DNA of 64,000 bases from Candida dubliniensis CD36 (taxonomy: Eukaryota; Ascomycota; Pichiomycetes; Serinales; Debaryomycetaceae), in contig NC_012864.1 in assembly GCF_000026945.1 (NCBI RefSeq), forward strand, positions 992,001-1,056,000. The letters are read 5' to 3'. A program made the position numbers and the translations under genes. Shown here one piece after another: positions 1 through 11,100 of this stretch. Position 1 is the stretch's first letter. Each line of letters starts with the position of its first letter. The notes beneath the pieces are model-generated. The model was not told where the DNA came from. It did no database searches and worked only from the letters and a program-made list of their open reading frames with translations.

Positions 1-698
1 GAAACAACAATATGGGATTCTTATCTGTATCTCGTTTTTTTTTATTTTAGGTGGGAGATTCACTACATTTTGGGGATGCAGTTTTGCATGACGCGGCTAA
101 GATGATTACGTAAAATCTATTCTATGGAGAGAAAGGATCTCTAGTTTTTGTGTCGTGGAGTAGAAGGAAATGAATTCCTAGCAATCTCAAAAACTAGACA
201 AATAATACTTGAATTTTTTGAGTGACGCTGTAAGAGTCCCAAGCTAAATGATCAAAGCAGGATTAATCGTAAAATTTTCTATTTAAATATGTTATGTTAG
301 GAGTTTTGGTGTGGACGAGTTATTTAATTTAACAAAATTAATCAACAAAGTGGGTCACGTGGCCCCAATAACGAAATAGCATTACGTAACCGATATCTCT
401 CAATCCAAAAAAAAAAAAAAACCAAACTTATAAAGCACAATAAGCTATTATTGTTCTTATCTTTCATCATCAAAAATAGTGGCATTAATTCCGGTCATGA
501 CAAATAAGAACAGTAATTCCGTCATCAAATTGTAAGCAAATAAGGGCGAGATATTACTCTGTATGTATTAGCCCAATTCTTGAACAACCAACAAAAATTA
601 GTCAAGTTTATTGTTTGAATATAACGAAATTAATGAGAGCACTAAAATGTTGAATCGACAATAATCTGTTATTTCTCCGCCTATACATTTGTAAATTG
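1..698. other. Intergenic, left edge to first gene
   Basis: No credible gene is seen on either strand. The stretch holds an E-box-like CACGTG at 356-361 inside a near-palindrome GGGTCACGTGGCCCC, and an A-tract near 407-421. It probably carries the promoter of the membrane protein gene that follows. Confidence 0.5.
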
Positions 699-706
699 TA
701 TATAAG
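699..706 (+). promoter_or_regulatory. TATA-box-like element
   Basis: TATATAAG lies about 120 bp upstream of the preferred ATG at 825, a normal yeast TATA-to-start spacing. Its position relative to 825 supports a start downstream of the longer ORF's first ATG at 750, which would leave only about 45 bp of leader. Confidence 0.45.
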
Positions 707-824
707 TTGACTAGGTTATATTTTATTCAAAAAATTACTCTAACTTCCTTTGCTTTTTTTTTTTTATACATATTTGTCAATTCCTTATCTTTTAATATAT
801 TACTTATTAAAATCAATAGTTCAA

Positions 825-1466
825 ATGGGATTTATTGGTTTTTTCAGAATAGTTCAATTTTTTTTCAATATCATATGCTTTGCCCTTTGTGCTTCACATT
901 TCAGACTGGCGAAAGCATTTGCTTTGGGAGTCAGCTCAGCTAATATGATTTATAATATCTATACATTGTTTATTGTGCCCCAAATGCATCAAAAAACATT
1001 AGCTTTTTTGATTTTTGTTGCTGAATTAGCTTTCCCAATCCTATACCTCATTTCGTGTATAATTTTGGTGGTTCAAATTAACACTGAATATGTCACAAGT
1101 TATACCGTCAACTTTACACTGCAGTATGATAAATACAAAGATGCTCCTTATAGCACGGTTGCAATGGCTTCAGGGATATTTGGACTTGTTTGCCTGTTCT
1201 GGTTTGGTTTTACATGCTTTGCATTTTTCAAATATACTTTTTTTCCAATTTACCGTAATGGAAAAGGGTTTAAATCCTTGTTTGAGGTGTACGTATTCAA
1301 ATTTGGCTGCGTTGTTTACAACAAAGATAAAAGTGATCGTGATCGAAACCTGAGAGACCTCGAAAAGAACGTGCCCCAAAAATCAATAGATCAGGAGAAA
1401 ACATTAGGTACTGTTATCTTGTCATCAATTGACACTTTAAAGGTAGAGAGTAAAAGCCCTGTTTAA
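825..1466 (+). CDS. Four-helix membrane protein, MARVEL-like, first of a tandem pair
   Basis: Predicted 213-residue integral membrane protein of unknown function. Four hydrophobic segments are visible, about residues 3-22, 31-52, 57-80 and 112-136, followed by a charged cytosolic-type tail with many Lys, Asp and Glu. The topology resembles small MARVEL/Nce102-type proteins, but no diagnostic motif is seen. The ORF can be extended to an ATG at 750; 825 is preferred because it aligns with the N-terminus of the paralogue at 2507 (both begin close to an FFR-hydrophobic helix) and sits at a good distance from a TATA element at 699. After helix four both proteins share an FKFGC(V/L)V(Y/F) motif, which shows they are related. 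The tail after it is longer here than in the paralogue. Confidence 0.7.
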   Translation: MGFIGFFRIVQFFFNIICFALCASHFRLAKAFALGVSSANMIYNIYTLFIVPQMHQKTLAFLIFVAELAFPILYLISCIILVVQINTEYVTSYTVNFTLQYDKYKDAPYSTVAMASGIFGLVCLFWFGFTCFAFFKYTFFPIYRNGKGFKSLFEVYVFKFGCVVYNKDKSDRDRNLRDLEKNVPQKSIDQEKTLGTVILSSIDTLKVESKSPV

Positions 1467-2506
1467 ATTATTGTCTAGATTCCAGATCATTATACTCACT
1501 ATATTTATTTTTATAATAGAAATATAGACTTTTCTTTGTGTTTTACTTATAATAAAAGTAATTTGCTTCCTAGTTTCAATTCTTTATTTCTTGGTAATGT
1601 TTAGTGTCAAACGTTTGACATGAAATAGCTGATAATCATATATCAAAGGAGAAGTTCGTAAAAGTTGTTAAAAGAAAGGCTATGGACATTTGTATCTGTT
1701 CCGCAATGAATTTTATTAGTCTCCTTTTGTATTTAGACCATTGTACATAATTTGAGTTGTGGCAAGTATATTTTTTAAACAACAATAAGTTCCTAAATAT
1801 AGAAAACTCGAGATTATTCCAAATATGTACATTTTGAAATATTCAAAACGTATTCACTACACAAATGAAGATTATTTTTTGATTATATAACAGTTGACAC
1901 ATTACATAATCTGATTTTCTATTTTTTATAATACCATATGGTTTAGATGACCTATATACCACACCGTAGAGAGATTTTTATTATGTAGTCTATTGTACCA
2001 ATTCATATTCAGTTAGCATTTTCTCTGCACAAATCAAGAAAAATATGATAAGGGTGTTGTAGTGTTTCCTAGGCTTTTGTATTTAGTATTTATCAGTGAT
2101 AATAATAGGAGCACTAACTTTCTATGGATTCGTAGGTTATTATAGATATTGACAAATAAATAATCAAATGTAAAGCGTTGGTTGTTAAGAATAAAAGTAA
2201 TATAAAAAGTATACAAATGTTGAAGTTCAAATAGGTAGAGGATTCGTCGAACTCTCTCTGACCTGTAAATTGACAGATACTGTATATGAAATATCGCCGA
2301 TATTAATCTATAACAGTGTTTTTATTCTCGGACAAGGCTGTGAACAATGAATACTTTGCTTGGGTCAAATTATGAAAAGGGGTCACGTTGATAATACCAA
2401 ACATTTACGAACTCTGCAAAAAATAATTATTTAAAGGAACAGAAATAATGCAACTATTCTCCCACAAAGCAGATCCCCTAAATATCTTATAGGACAAATT
2501 ATTGCA
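1467..2506. other. Intergenic between the tandem membrane protein genes
   Basis: About 1 kb of AT-rich DNA without a supportable ORF. A GGGGTCACGTTG element near 2379-2390, about 120 bp before the second gene, resembles the GGGTCACGTGG element upstream of the first gene, so the pair may share a regulator. Confidence 0.45.
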
Positions 2507-3043
2507 ATGAGTACTGGCAGAGTTTGTGTTGGAGTTTTTTTTAGATTGCTCCAGTTTGTGGGAGATATAGCATGTTTTGCCACCAGTTTAAGGACATATC
2601 GCCCTTATAATTCATTTATAATAACCGTCACAGTATTGAATTTTATCTACAATTGTTATATTTGGTTTGGGGTGCCAATTTTAGCGGGCAAGAGAGCATA
2701 CAACGGAATTTTGTTTGGAGGAGATATCATGTTTTTCCTTTTGTACATTGGGAGTTCTATATTCCAATTGTTTACAGCTTACACTTACTATTGGAATGAA
2801 TATGATTCTGGTCTTTCTTTCAGTTTCGAATGCTACTACGCAAGTTGGTGCATTGGTGTTACTTGTGCGGCACTTTACTATATTACATTTATAATGTACG
2901 TATGTTGGGGTGTCATTCCTGCTTCTAAACATGGCTTTTGGAAACGGTCCTTCGAAAAACAGCCATTCAAATTTGGCTGCTTGGTATTTGACAATTCCCA
3001 AGTTTGTTATGAATCTAAAAGAGATGACGAGATTGATTTGTGA
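2507..3043 (+). CDS. Four-helix membrane protein, MARVEL-like, second of a tandem pair
   Basis: Predicted 178-residue membrane protein of unknown function, paralogous to the gene at 825. Hydrophobic segments lie at about residues 11-28, 36-57, 66-88 and 108-135. The C-terminal region carries the shared FKFGC-L-V-F motif and then a short acidic tail ending Asp-Glu-Ile-Asp-Leu. The ATG at 2507 is the only reasonable start. Similarity to the upstream gene is clear in helix order, spacing and the post-helix-four motif, but low overall, so the duplication is old or diverging fast. A Nce102/MARVEL eisosome-type role is possible but is not shown by the sequence. Confidence 0.7.
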   Translation: MSTGRVCVGVFFRLLQFVGDIACFATSLRTYRPYNSFIITVTVLNFIYNCYIWFGVPILAGKRAYNGILFGGDIMFFLLYIGSSIFQLFTAYTYYWNEYDSGLSFSFECYYASWCIGVTCAALYYITFIMYVCWGVIPASKHGFWKRSFEKQPFKFGCLVFDNSQVCYESKRDDEIDL

Positions 3044-3652
3044 AAAACGCAGCATTTCCCAAGTAAGAACACTGGTGCAAAACAAAAATCAATTGACTTT
3101 TAAGTACAGGTCTTGATGTAATATGAATAATAAATTTAATTAATAGTGATTCTTTGTAGCCAGGCTAATTAGATTGTTTTTGGATATGACTATAATTCAC
3201 AAAATAAAACTTGTTGAAGCTATCGTTCAAAAATGTTTATACTGATGGTTATTCATCAAAATTCGTCAAAATTTCTATCTAAAAATTATTTCTTATCAAC
3301 CCATCACATCTATGATAGTATATTGTAAAAAGAAAAATCCCAATAACCTTTAACCATCATTAATATATGAATTTTTTTTAGAAAGTTTTCATAATAGTAT
3401 ATATGTTTATAACAAATGTTTGATTTTTTATTGTGTTACAAATCGACAACGACTTTGACATGTGGTTTGTTTAAGCGATAACGATAAGAAAATTGTATCA
3501 ACACACGACGACCACCCACGCGATCTCTACACAATTGTTTATCATTCAGGTTTTTTGTTGGATTTAACCTGTCAACGTTTCTTCCTCCTTTTAAAACACA
3601 TCTACAGTAAATTAGACATTGTGAAATAGAAATAACAACAGCAGTAATCAAA
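3044..3652. other. Intergenic, promoter of RNase T2 gene
   Basis: About 0.6 kb, AT-rich, with no supportable gene. A minus-strand ORF here is compositionally unconvincing. It presumably contains the terminator of the membrane protein and the promoter of the secreted RNase. Confidence 0.4.
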
Positions 3653-4894
3653 ATGAAGTATAAATTATTGGTAATTCTAGCTCATTTGCTTACCAGTATC
3701 AAAGCTACCCAAGAAGTATTTGATTTATCAGACCTCCCACCCGACTCATGTCCCATTGATTCACCAATCTCATGCTCAAGAAATTCCCAGGAATTGGACA
3801 ATATTAATAGTTGCTGTTATGAATCTCCTGCAGGAGTTATTTTATTAACTCAGTTTTGGGACTATAATCCAGCAACTGGACCAGAGAATTTGTTTACTCA
3901 ACATGGATTATGGGGTAACATGTGCTCGTATGGATATCCGCAATTTTGTGATCCCTCCTTAGAAATTAACCCCAATGGTGACGTTATACGATCAATTATA
4001 GTTGACCAGTTTGGTGATGAAGAATTATACAATAACATGAGTTATTCTTGGAAAGATTACCATGGCAAGGATAGTTCTTTTTGGGCTCATGAATATAATA
4101 AACATGGTACATGTTTCAGTACAATTAAACCTTCATGTTACTTATCCAACACTCCTAAAAACCGGAATTTATATGATTTTTTCAAAATTGCCATTGGATT
4201 GTTTAACAAGTTGCCTACTTATGATTGGTTGGCCGAGGCTGGAATTGTGCCATCCAATTCGAAAACTTATAGCTTGTCAGAGATTCAATCAGCTTTAAAT
4301 GATAAATTTGGAGCAAATGTATTTATAAAATGTGATTATAATCATGCAATCAATGAGATTTGGTATTATCATCATGTCAAGGGATCTTTATTGCAACAGA
4401 ATTTCCTCCCTATTGATTCAGTGGCTTATACTAATTGTCCATCAACTGGAATTAAGTACCCACCAAAGGGCAAAGTAGCCCATCCAACATTAACTACAAA
4501 AACAGCAACAGGTACTTCTACCAGCATACACAACCCAACAGGGGTTCCTGCAAGATCTTATGTTCATTTGTCAGGGAAATCGGGGTGTCTTATCAGCAAC
4601 GGTAAATGGTACACTTCAGGAACTTGCGCCACTTACCATTTCAAACAAACAACAGAAGAGTCAAATATTGAAATTAGATCCTCTAAAGGAATTTGTGGCA
4701 TCAATGGCAATAAGGAATTTACTTGTAGTCGTGCCGTCAGTGGTGGCGCAGATTTCCAAATCAAGGATGGGAAGATCGGATATCAAGACACATTTGATTG
4801 GTGTTTTGGAAGTACTACTGGATCGGGCTCAACTGCTCAAACCAGTGTGAAATTGGCAGACGGTTCTTGTGATCCTTTCCAATTGTTAATTTAG
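3653..4894 (+). CDS. Secreted RNase T2 (Rny1 family)
   Basis: Predicted 413-residue ribonuclease T2 that cleaves RNA to 2',3'-cyclic products in the vacuole or outside the cell. An N-terminal signal peptide covers about residues 1-18. Both catalytic blocks are present: CAS I with TQHGLW (His84) and CAS II with [11 protein letters not shown] (His146, Glu147, His151). Paired cysteines of the T2 fold (Cys33, Cys41, Cys54-55, Cys91, Cys99) are visible. After a Ser/Thr-rich linker near residue 285-300 there is the extra C-terminal domain found in yeast Rny1, starting at the [19 protein letters not shown] block. A close paralogue sits at 26823 in this window, so the C. albicans RNY-type symbols cannot be assigned with certainty. 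Role inferred: RNA scavenging and stress-linked RNA decay. Confidence 0.93.
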   Translation: MKYKLLVILAHLLTSIKATQEVFDLSDLPPDSCPIDSPISCSRNSQELDNINSCCYESPAGVILLTQFWDYNPATGPENLFTQHGLWGNMCSYGYPQFCDPSLEINPNGDVIRSIIVDQFGDEELYNNMSYSWKDYHGKDSSFWAHEYNKHGTCFSTIKPSCYLSNTPKNRNLYDFFKIAIGLFNKLPTYDWLAEAGIVPSNSKTYSLSEIQSALNDKFGANVFIKCDYNHAINEIWYYHHVKGSLLQQNFLPIDSVAYTNCPSTGIKYPPKGKVAHPTLTTKTATGTSTSIHNPTGVPARSYVHLSGKSGCLISNGKWYTSGTCATYHFKQTTEESNIEIRSSKGICGINGNKEFTCSRAVSGGADFQIKDGKIGYQDTFDWCFGSTTGSGSTAQTSVKLADGSCDPFQLLI

Positions 4895-5364
4895 AGTTGA
4901 AAACAAACAAAACATGGTGTGGTGGGACGAATTCAAAAATACAGTAGCCAAATCAAAATAACATGTAACCACTCCTTTTTTTTTTTTTAATCGTTGAAGA
5001 TCTATATTGGTAAAAAAAATATATACATACATAATTATCTACCGCTGTATTAAAACAAAATATATAAAAAAAAAATTGAAATTTTAGTCATAAACCCATG
5101 TAATTAATAATAATAGTATTAAATAAAAATACCAATTGAATGAATATAAAAATCCATTTATAAAAATAAAAAAAAAATGCAGTTGATGCAATGTCATTAA
5201 AAATACCAAAACAAAACAAAAAAATCAAAATCAAAATCAAAATCAAAACTCAAAGGCAAACAAAAGTAGTCTCACTAACATTTCCGAAATATAACTCTTG
5301 AGACCTTTATAGTTTTAACTTAGACAATTGATGGAAGAAAATAAAAAGAAGTTAAAGGCAACAC
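4895..5364. other. Convergent intergenic region with TCAAAA repeat
   Basis: 3' regions of the RNase T2 gene and SAH1 face each other. The DNA is very AT-rich and holds a short TCAAAA tandem repeat at about 5223-5250. No gene is seen. Confidence 0.5.
5223..5250. repeat. (TCAAAA)n microsatellite
   Basis: About four to five copies of the hexamer TCAAAA stand downstream of SAH1. It is a simple repeat in untranslated sequence with no coding consequence. Confidence 0.6.
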
Positions 5365-6717
5365 TTAGTATCTGTAGATATCAGCCTTGTATGGACCTTC
5401 TTCTGGAATACCCAAGTATTCAGCTTGAGTTTCAGTCAATGTGGTCAATTTAGCACCCAAGTGGTCCAAGTGACATCTGGCAACAGTTTCATCCAAAATC
5501 TTTGGCAACAAGTGTACACCAACATCGAAAGGACCAGTCTTGGCAAATTCTGGGAATTTTTCTCTGAATTCTTTGTTGTCAGCATTAAACAAGGCAATTT
5601 GAGCCAAAACTTGGTTGGAGAATGAACAGGACATAACGAATGAAGAGTGACCAGTGGCACAACCCAAGTTAACTAATCTACCGTCAGCCAACAAGATGAC
5701 GTGACGACCGTTCTTCATCAAGTATCTGTCAACTTGAGGTTTAATGTTGACAACAGATTCTGCATTGGCTTTCAACCAAGCAACATCGATTTCAATATCG
5801 AAATGACCAATGTTACAAACAATGGCATCTTCTGGCATTTGTTCGAAATGCTTACCAGTGATGATATCACGACAACCAGTGGTGGTGACAAAGATTTGAC
5901 CAATAGAAGCAACTTCGTCCATTGGAGCAACTTGATAACCAGAGACAGCAGCTTGCAAAGCATTGATTGGATCAATTTCAGTAACAATAACTCTGGCACC
6001 CATACCGTGCAAAGCCATGGCACAACCTTTACCAACATCACCGAAACCGGCAACAACAGCAACTTTACCAGCAATCATAACATCGGTGGCTCTTTTGATA
6101 CCATCAACTAAAGATTCTCTACAACCGTACAAGTTGTCGAATTTGGATTTGGTAACGGAATCGTTAACATTGATAGCTGGGACTTTCAATTTACCATCTC
6201 TTAAAGATTTGTACAAGTGGTGAACACCGGTAGTGGTTTCTTCAGATAAACCGTAACAATCTTCCAACATTTCTGGGTATTTTTCATGAACCAAAGAAGT
6301 CAAATCACCACCGTCATCCAAGATCAAGTTCAACTTTTTACCATCTTTGAAAGCAAACAATTGTTGTTCAATACACCATTGGTATTCTTCTTCGGTTTCA
6401 CCTTTCCAAGCGAAAACTGGAACACCAGCAGCAGCAATGGCAGCAGCAGCATGATCTTGAGTGGAGAAAATGTTACAAGAAGACCAAGTAACTTCAGCAC
6501 CTAAAGCAACCAATGTTTCAATCAAAACAGCGGTTTGAATGGTCATGTGCAAACAACCAGCAATTCTAGCACCTTTCAATGGTTGGGATGGACCGTATTT
6601 TTTTCTAATGTACATCAAACCAGGCATTTCATTTTCAGACAATTCAATATCTTTTCTACCAAAGGCAGCTAATGAAATATCGGCAACTTTATAGTTAGTG
6701 GCTGGAGCAGAAGACAT
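5365..6717 (-). CDS. SAH1: S-adenosylhomocysteinase
   Basis: 450-residue cytosolic enzyme that hydrolyses S-adenosylhomocysteine to adenosine and homocysteine in the methyl cycle, relieving product inhibition of methyltransferases. The sequence is full length for the family and nearly consensus: substrate-domain motifs [33 protein letters not shown], the NAD-binding glycine loop [11 protein letters not shown] at residues 221-231, and the conserved C-terminal KADIYRY. Codon use is highly biased (TTG Leu, GGT Gly, CCA Pro), as expected for a very highly expressed gene. TCACATG at 6991-6997, about 275 bp upstream, resembles a Cbf1/Met-type E-box and would fit methionine-pathway control, but this is inference. 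Confidence 0.98.
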   Translation of the reverse strand: MSSAPATNYKVADISLAAFGRKDIELSENEMPGLMYIRKKYGPSQPLKGARIAGCLHMTIQTAVLIETLVALGAEVTWSSCNIFSTQDHAAAAIAAAGVPVFAWKGETEEEYQWCIEQQLFAFKDGKKLNLILDDGGDLTSLVHEKYPEMLEDCYGLSEETTTGVHHLYKSLRDGKLKVPAINVNDSVTKSKFDNLYGCRESLVDGIKRATDVMIAGKVAVVAGFGDVGKGCAMALHGMGARVIVTEIDPINALQAAVSGYQVAPMDEVASIGQIFVTTTGCRDIITGKHFEQMPEDAIVCNIGHFDIEIDVAWLKANAESVVNIKPQVDRYLMKNGRHVILLADGRLVNLGCATGHSSFVMSCSFSNQVLAQIALFNADNKEFREKFPEFAKTGPFDVGVHLLPKILDETVARCHLDHLGAKLTTLTETQAEYLGIPEEGPYKADIYRY

Positions 6718-7224
6718 GATTGTTGTTGTGAATATAGATAATTGAGTATATTATCGATACAGAAATAAGTAGAAGAAAGAAGGAAAAAGTGAAAAAATTG
6801 AAAATTGAAAAAATTTAAGGAGAGAGAATGAGAATTTAAATCGAGATTCCTTTACAATTGAAACTTTTTTTTTTTTTTTCTCCCCTTGGGTGTACAGATT
6901 TGTTGAGAAATTTTTTTTTTTTTTAGCCATCGCAGACACGCACTTTAATTATATAAACGTGCCCATACTAACAAATATTCGTCGTTTAGGTCACATGCGC
7001 TCAACGAGATGAACTCGAAGAAAGAATAGATCAAAGTGTTCACTCCCCCCCCCCCAAAATTAACATTTACTATAATAGTTATAACAATTACACAGAAACA
7101 AATTTATTATGTAAGAATCGTATACCAGAGTCATTAGATAGTATATACTGTGCTAGAACACATATGGTTCGTACCATGAATCAATAGAAATTATCACCCC
7201 ATAGTTTACAAGCCTCATTCGTTT
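6718..7224. other. SAH1 promoter and GLN3 3' region
   Basis: Contains T-rich stretches, a C11 tract at 7045-7055 and an E-box-like TCACATG at 6991. No ORF is supportable. Confidence 0.5.
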
Positions 7225-9237
7225 TCAAATGTCAAATTTCAACCAATCTAGATCTTTATAATCCCCAGAATTATTATTGGCATTGTTACTGTTGTTTTTG
7301 TTACCACTATTGTTGTTTCCAACTTTGTAAAAATTGTTTTCTGTTGGTATTTGTTGAAACCCGAAATTGTTATCTTGAATAGAATTTGCAGTTTGATCAA
7401 CAAACGATTCATTCTCTAAACTTGTAAATTTTCTAAAAATATCACCGTAATCATTATTGTAATCATCAGCAGACATTCCATTAATATTACCACCCATGTC
7501 AATGGCCTCCAAACCTGGGAAATCGTTCAAAGCATCCATTATTATCATTTCATCATCAATACCTTTGTGAGGCATAGTTTGTGGTTTACTAGCACGATAA
7601 TCTTCCAAGATTCTCTCTTGCTTGGTAGACATCTGACTTGACCTCCTGTTGAATGAAGAAGGTAATAAATCGTTAACATTTAGTGGTGTTTCTGGAATTG
7701 AATTTGGGGTTTCATGTGGAACATAGGAAGGGAACGAGTTGGTTGAGTTATAGGAACCCGGGGTGTTTACATTTTCTAGAATGACTTGATTAGAATTCAT
7801 CAAGGTGGTTGTGCTATTATGACGCGAGATTGCTGGTGATTGTGGCCCAGTGCTACTACCAAAATTCTCAAAATAAGTTGGCTGTGGAAAACGCTGATTC
7901 AAAATATTAATATTAGAGGATGTTAATGAATTTGTAGTTGTTGGGGTTGTTCCAACAGTATTCTTTCTCTGCATCAAACTTGTTAGTGATGATTTTCTAT
8001 TAGAAAATGAATTATTTCTTTTGATTGAATTGGAGAATGAGGTACCAGTTAATGAAGAAGACGATGGTACTCTGTTACGCATGGAGAATGATGCAGACGC
8101 AGATGCAGACAAAGATGTTGGAGTTCGTGGGCCCACATCAACTTCAGATTTCTTTCTCTTCAAAGAAGGAGAAAATGACCCATCAGGAGAAGGAGCATTG
8201 TTTGCTGGAATAGGTATTGATTTTGTTCTTGCTGAAGCAGTTAAATTTGTGCCACTAGGGGGTTTAGGTAATATTAATACATTTTTGAATCGTTGACTCG
8301 AAGGAAGTGAGTTTGCACTGCCACCACCACCACCATATAGTGAATTGGAAGATGGCGATGGTGCTATAGCAATAGGTGTTTGTTTCATTCTTATACTTGC
8401 ATCGTTCCCTTTGACCGATGTATTTATAAATTGATTTGTCGGCGTTCCTACTTTGGAAGATGTATTTGCTTTTCTGGAATTTCTTTTCTTGATTACATCT
8501 GATTTCAATGAAAGAGGACGACAAGTTCCATGTAATTTGAGAAATAGTCCACATGCATTACACAAAGTATTACCATCGGCATCTCTTCTCCAAAGTGGTG
8601 TCGCCGTGGTGTTACAGTTGAAACATCGAGTTACCTTTTTCGGTGGTAATGAAGAACTGGACGACTTGATTTCAGAACTAGGTCCATGGTTATTGGTGGT
8701 ATTATTATGACTTAGGTTGTTCGCTTTTGTTGATGGTGCTAATGATGATGATGACGACGACGAAATATTCTTGGGAGATGTGTTTTCAGAATGTGGAGAT
8801 GAGGGTTTGAAAAGTGTAGATCTAGTACTGCTATTATTACCAGTGATATGGCTAGGGTTGTTATTGGTAGTACCGTTCAACCGTTGATTCAACTTATTCT
8901 GGTGATACGACGTCGTCGTTGTGGTGGTTGTGGTGATTGTGTTATTCTTTAAGTCATCTATTGACAATGGTGATAGTAAATCCAACACTTTATCATGAGC
9001 CGACCCTAGGGTTTGATTATTTACTGGTGAAATTGAAAAGCTTTGATTGTTTTCCTTACCATTGTTGGCACTAATGGCCTGAGATTGCATGACTAGTTGG
9101 GTTCTTGAACTTGATCGACGTAGGTGTAAATTATCAATTCTTGGTTGCAAATTCAATAGTTTCTTAGCAGAATATAATAAGTCGACTATAGAAGGTACTG
9201 TTTCAAATTGTTTGGACTGACTATTGGATGTAGTCAT
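7225..9237 (-). CDS. GLN3: GATA zinc-finger transcription factor, nitrogen regulation
   Basis: 670-residue GATA-family activator of nitrogen catabolite-repressed genes, held in the cytoplasm by TOR/Ure2-type control in yeast. A single type IVa GATA finger is visible at about residues 205-229 (Cys205-X2-Cys208, Cys226-X2-Cys229, with [18 protein letters not shown]), followed by a basic tail. The rest is low-complexity Ser, Asn and Thr with an octathreonine run and acidic Asn-rich C-terminus, typical of yeast activators and useful as a phosphorylation target. The C-terminus ends in a hydrophobic/acidic DLDWLKFDI patch. The symbol is given by finger type, length and adjacency to SAH1, as I recall for C. 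albicans. Gat1 is the main alternative. TIP41 and CAR1, upstream and downstream of Gln3 in the same circuit, also lie in this window. Confidence 0.9.
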   Translation of the reverse strand: MTTSNSQSKQFETVPSIVDLLYSAKKLLNLQPRIDNLHLRRSSSRTQLVMQSQAISANNGKENNQSFSISPVNNQTLGSAHDKVLDLLSPLSIDDLKNNTITTTTTTTTSYHQNKLNQRLNGTTNNNPSHITGNNSSTRSTLFKPSSPHSENTSPKNISSSSSSSLAPSTKANNLSHNNTTNNHGPSSEIKSSSSSLPPKKVTRCFNCNTTATPLWRRDADGNTLCNACGLFLKLHGTCRPLSLKSDVIKKRNSRKANTSSKVGTPTNQFINTSVKGNDASIRMKQTPIAIAPSPSSNSLYGGGGGSANSLPSSQRFKNVLILPKPPSGTNLTASARTKSIPIPANNAPSPDGSFSPSLKRKKSEVDVGPRTPTSLSASASASFSMRNRVPSSSSLTGTSFSNSIKRNNSFSNRKSSLTSLMQRKNTVGTTPTTTNSLTSSNINILNQRFPQPTYFENFGSSTGPQSPAISRHNSTTTLMNSNQVILENVNTPGSYNSTNSFPSYVPHETPNSIPETPLNVNDLLPSSFNRRSSQMSTKQERILEDYRASKPQTMPHKGIDDEMIIMDALNDFPGLEAIDMGGNINGMSADDYNNDYGDIFRKFTSLENESFVDQTANSIQDNNFGFQQIPTENNFYKVGNNNSGNKNNSNNANNNSGDYKDLDWLKFDI

Positions 9238-11100
9238 TTGTCCCGGAAAAAAAAGGGAAACACACCTATTGTCTGTTGTGTATATGTGGGGAGTTTGCGA
9301 AAGACTTAATGAGACTATTAGTTGTATATTTCTGTGAATTTACAACAATCTTTCTATTGTTTAAGTGGGAATAATGTGATTTATATCTGCTAATTTTCTC
9401 TATTATGTTGAACTTATCCTATAGGTAGGGTTCATTAAAAATAAAAAAAAAAAAAAAAAATAAAAATAAAAAAAAAAAGACCAGTTCAGTTTGAGGATTC
9501 GTTTTATTTAAAGAAAAAGCTAAAAAAAAAAAATTTTCTTTCTTCCTTTTTGTTTGTTTAAACAATTTATAATTATTTTTTTTGTTAGCTCTACTACTAA
9601 ACAATTCCTTATTGTATTAAATTAATTAATTAGTATGAGAGAGAATAGTTTTAGTGTGCAATGAGGCAAGAAAATAAAATAGAGAGGAAGAAAAGAATTA
9701 TTATGACTTAAAAAAAAAAAAATTGATGGACACAAAATGGAAAACACCGTCACCGGCAAAAATTAGTTCCATTCCGTGATTTTTTTGTCTGGATATAATA
9801 TGTACTACATATTATTAATGTCTGTCGCAGACTTCTAACAATTAAGTCTTGCTATATTGCACCATTTTCAAAATCGTGTTTACTACTACCACCATCACTG
9901 GAGTTTGTTGCATGTTTTCTTTTACCAATAACAATGTGTAGACTGCCTTAAATTGATAGTTTGAGGTCTAGCTAGAAAGCAATTATCCTGAAGTGTTAAA
10001 AGATTGTGTGGAATTAGAAAAGAACACAACAACAAATGAGTCAACTCAGTACAATTGTGGTCTAGACTGAAATGTAATAGTGTCCAATGAGGACGATGGT
10101 AAAAGTAATAGCGATAATATATGATGTTGTTGTTGTGTTGATACAAAAAATTGAAACTCTTTTTATGTTTTAAATCTAGCGTATCTGCAACACAAAGCTA
10201 TTTTGGATCATCAACTCTTAATTGAATTATGTCCTGTTGTTGTTTATTGAACTTGTGAGCTTTAGGCAAACATTGTCCCGAAATTAACGCGATCTAATTG
10301 TTTAGGTTATAAATAAGGAGAACAAGTGCTTCAAGGCTACCCATTATTGTTGTTTGTTTACTAAAGCAAACTTGTGATCGTGTGATTAATTGGTTGTGCC
10401 TTACTTACTAGAAGGATAGATGGCAAGATTTGGAACAGTTCATTTGCCAAGTGTTTTAGATCCACAATAAGATTTAATTGGCTCGTAACTATTATTCATT
10501 AAAAATAGTTTTTTAAAACCGCATTAATCAGCCTTTCCCCCATCATCTTGCCGTTAACAGCACTAGGTTTTTGTAAACCTTTTTTTGCTTAACACCCACT
10601 ATATCCACTTGACCTACCAATGATGGTATGCTTTATTTTTTTGGAAAAAGACGTAAATTAGTTTGAATTTTAGTCAATAGCCAATTCTCTATATAAAAAT
10701 TCGAATAATTTATGACTGCATGGCTGATCTATATTAGATTTCCGAAATCATCTATTTCCGCTTTGCTGATTGTTGTAAATGTTGTGGCTTAAAATCAACA
10801 GATTTCCCTCGATCGATGCTGCGTTACTTATAATGCATTTGCAATACATCTTGATTGATTGGTAGTTTTCAATATCAATGCAGGTTTAACCCATGTTTTG
10901 CTATTGAGTGTGTATCAACACTCTCGAAGACAATACTATATTACAATAGAACATAACAACAGGTTACACTTACTCGATAAGTTGTCACAGGAATCCACTC
11001 CAATAATACAAAAAGAAAAAAATGTGTGAAAACACTTCATATGCACACTCATATATAGTTACGTACATACCCTGTAAACTTCGATTTCGTCTCAACATAT
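9238..11100. other. Long GLN3 upstream region
   Basis: About 1.86 kb between GLN3 and the next gene, both on the minus strand. No supportable gene is seen. It contains A/T homopolymers at about 9440-9480 and 9710-9722, and GATA-type core sites CTTATC at 9413-9418 and GATAAG at 10976-10981, compatible with autoregulation or cross-regulation by GATA factors. Long promoters are common for regulatory genes in Candida. Confidence 0.5.

Noticed and set aside
290..593. Possible solo LTR starting TGTTA and ending CAACA
   Set aside because: Flanking 5-bp repeats do not match (AAATA and AAAAT) and the ends are not a clean inverted repeat; comparison with known Candida LTRs would be needed.
3436..3651. 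71-codon minus-strand ORF before the RNase T2 gene
   Set aside because: Arg-rich random-like composition, no homology recognised, and located in the promoter region.
5701..6111. 136-codon plus-strand ORF
   Set aside because: Antisense shadow of the strongly biased SAH1 gene.
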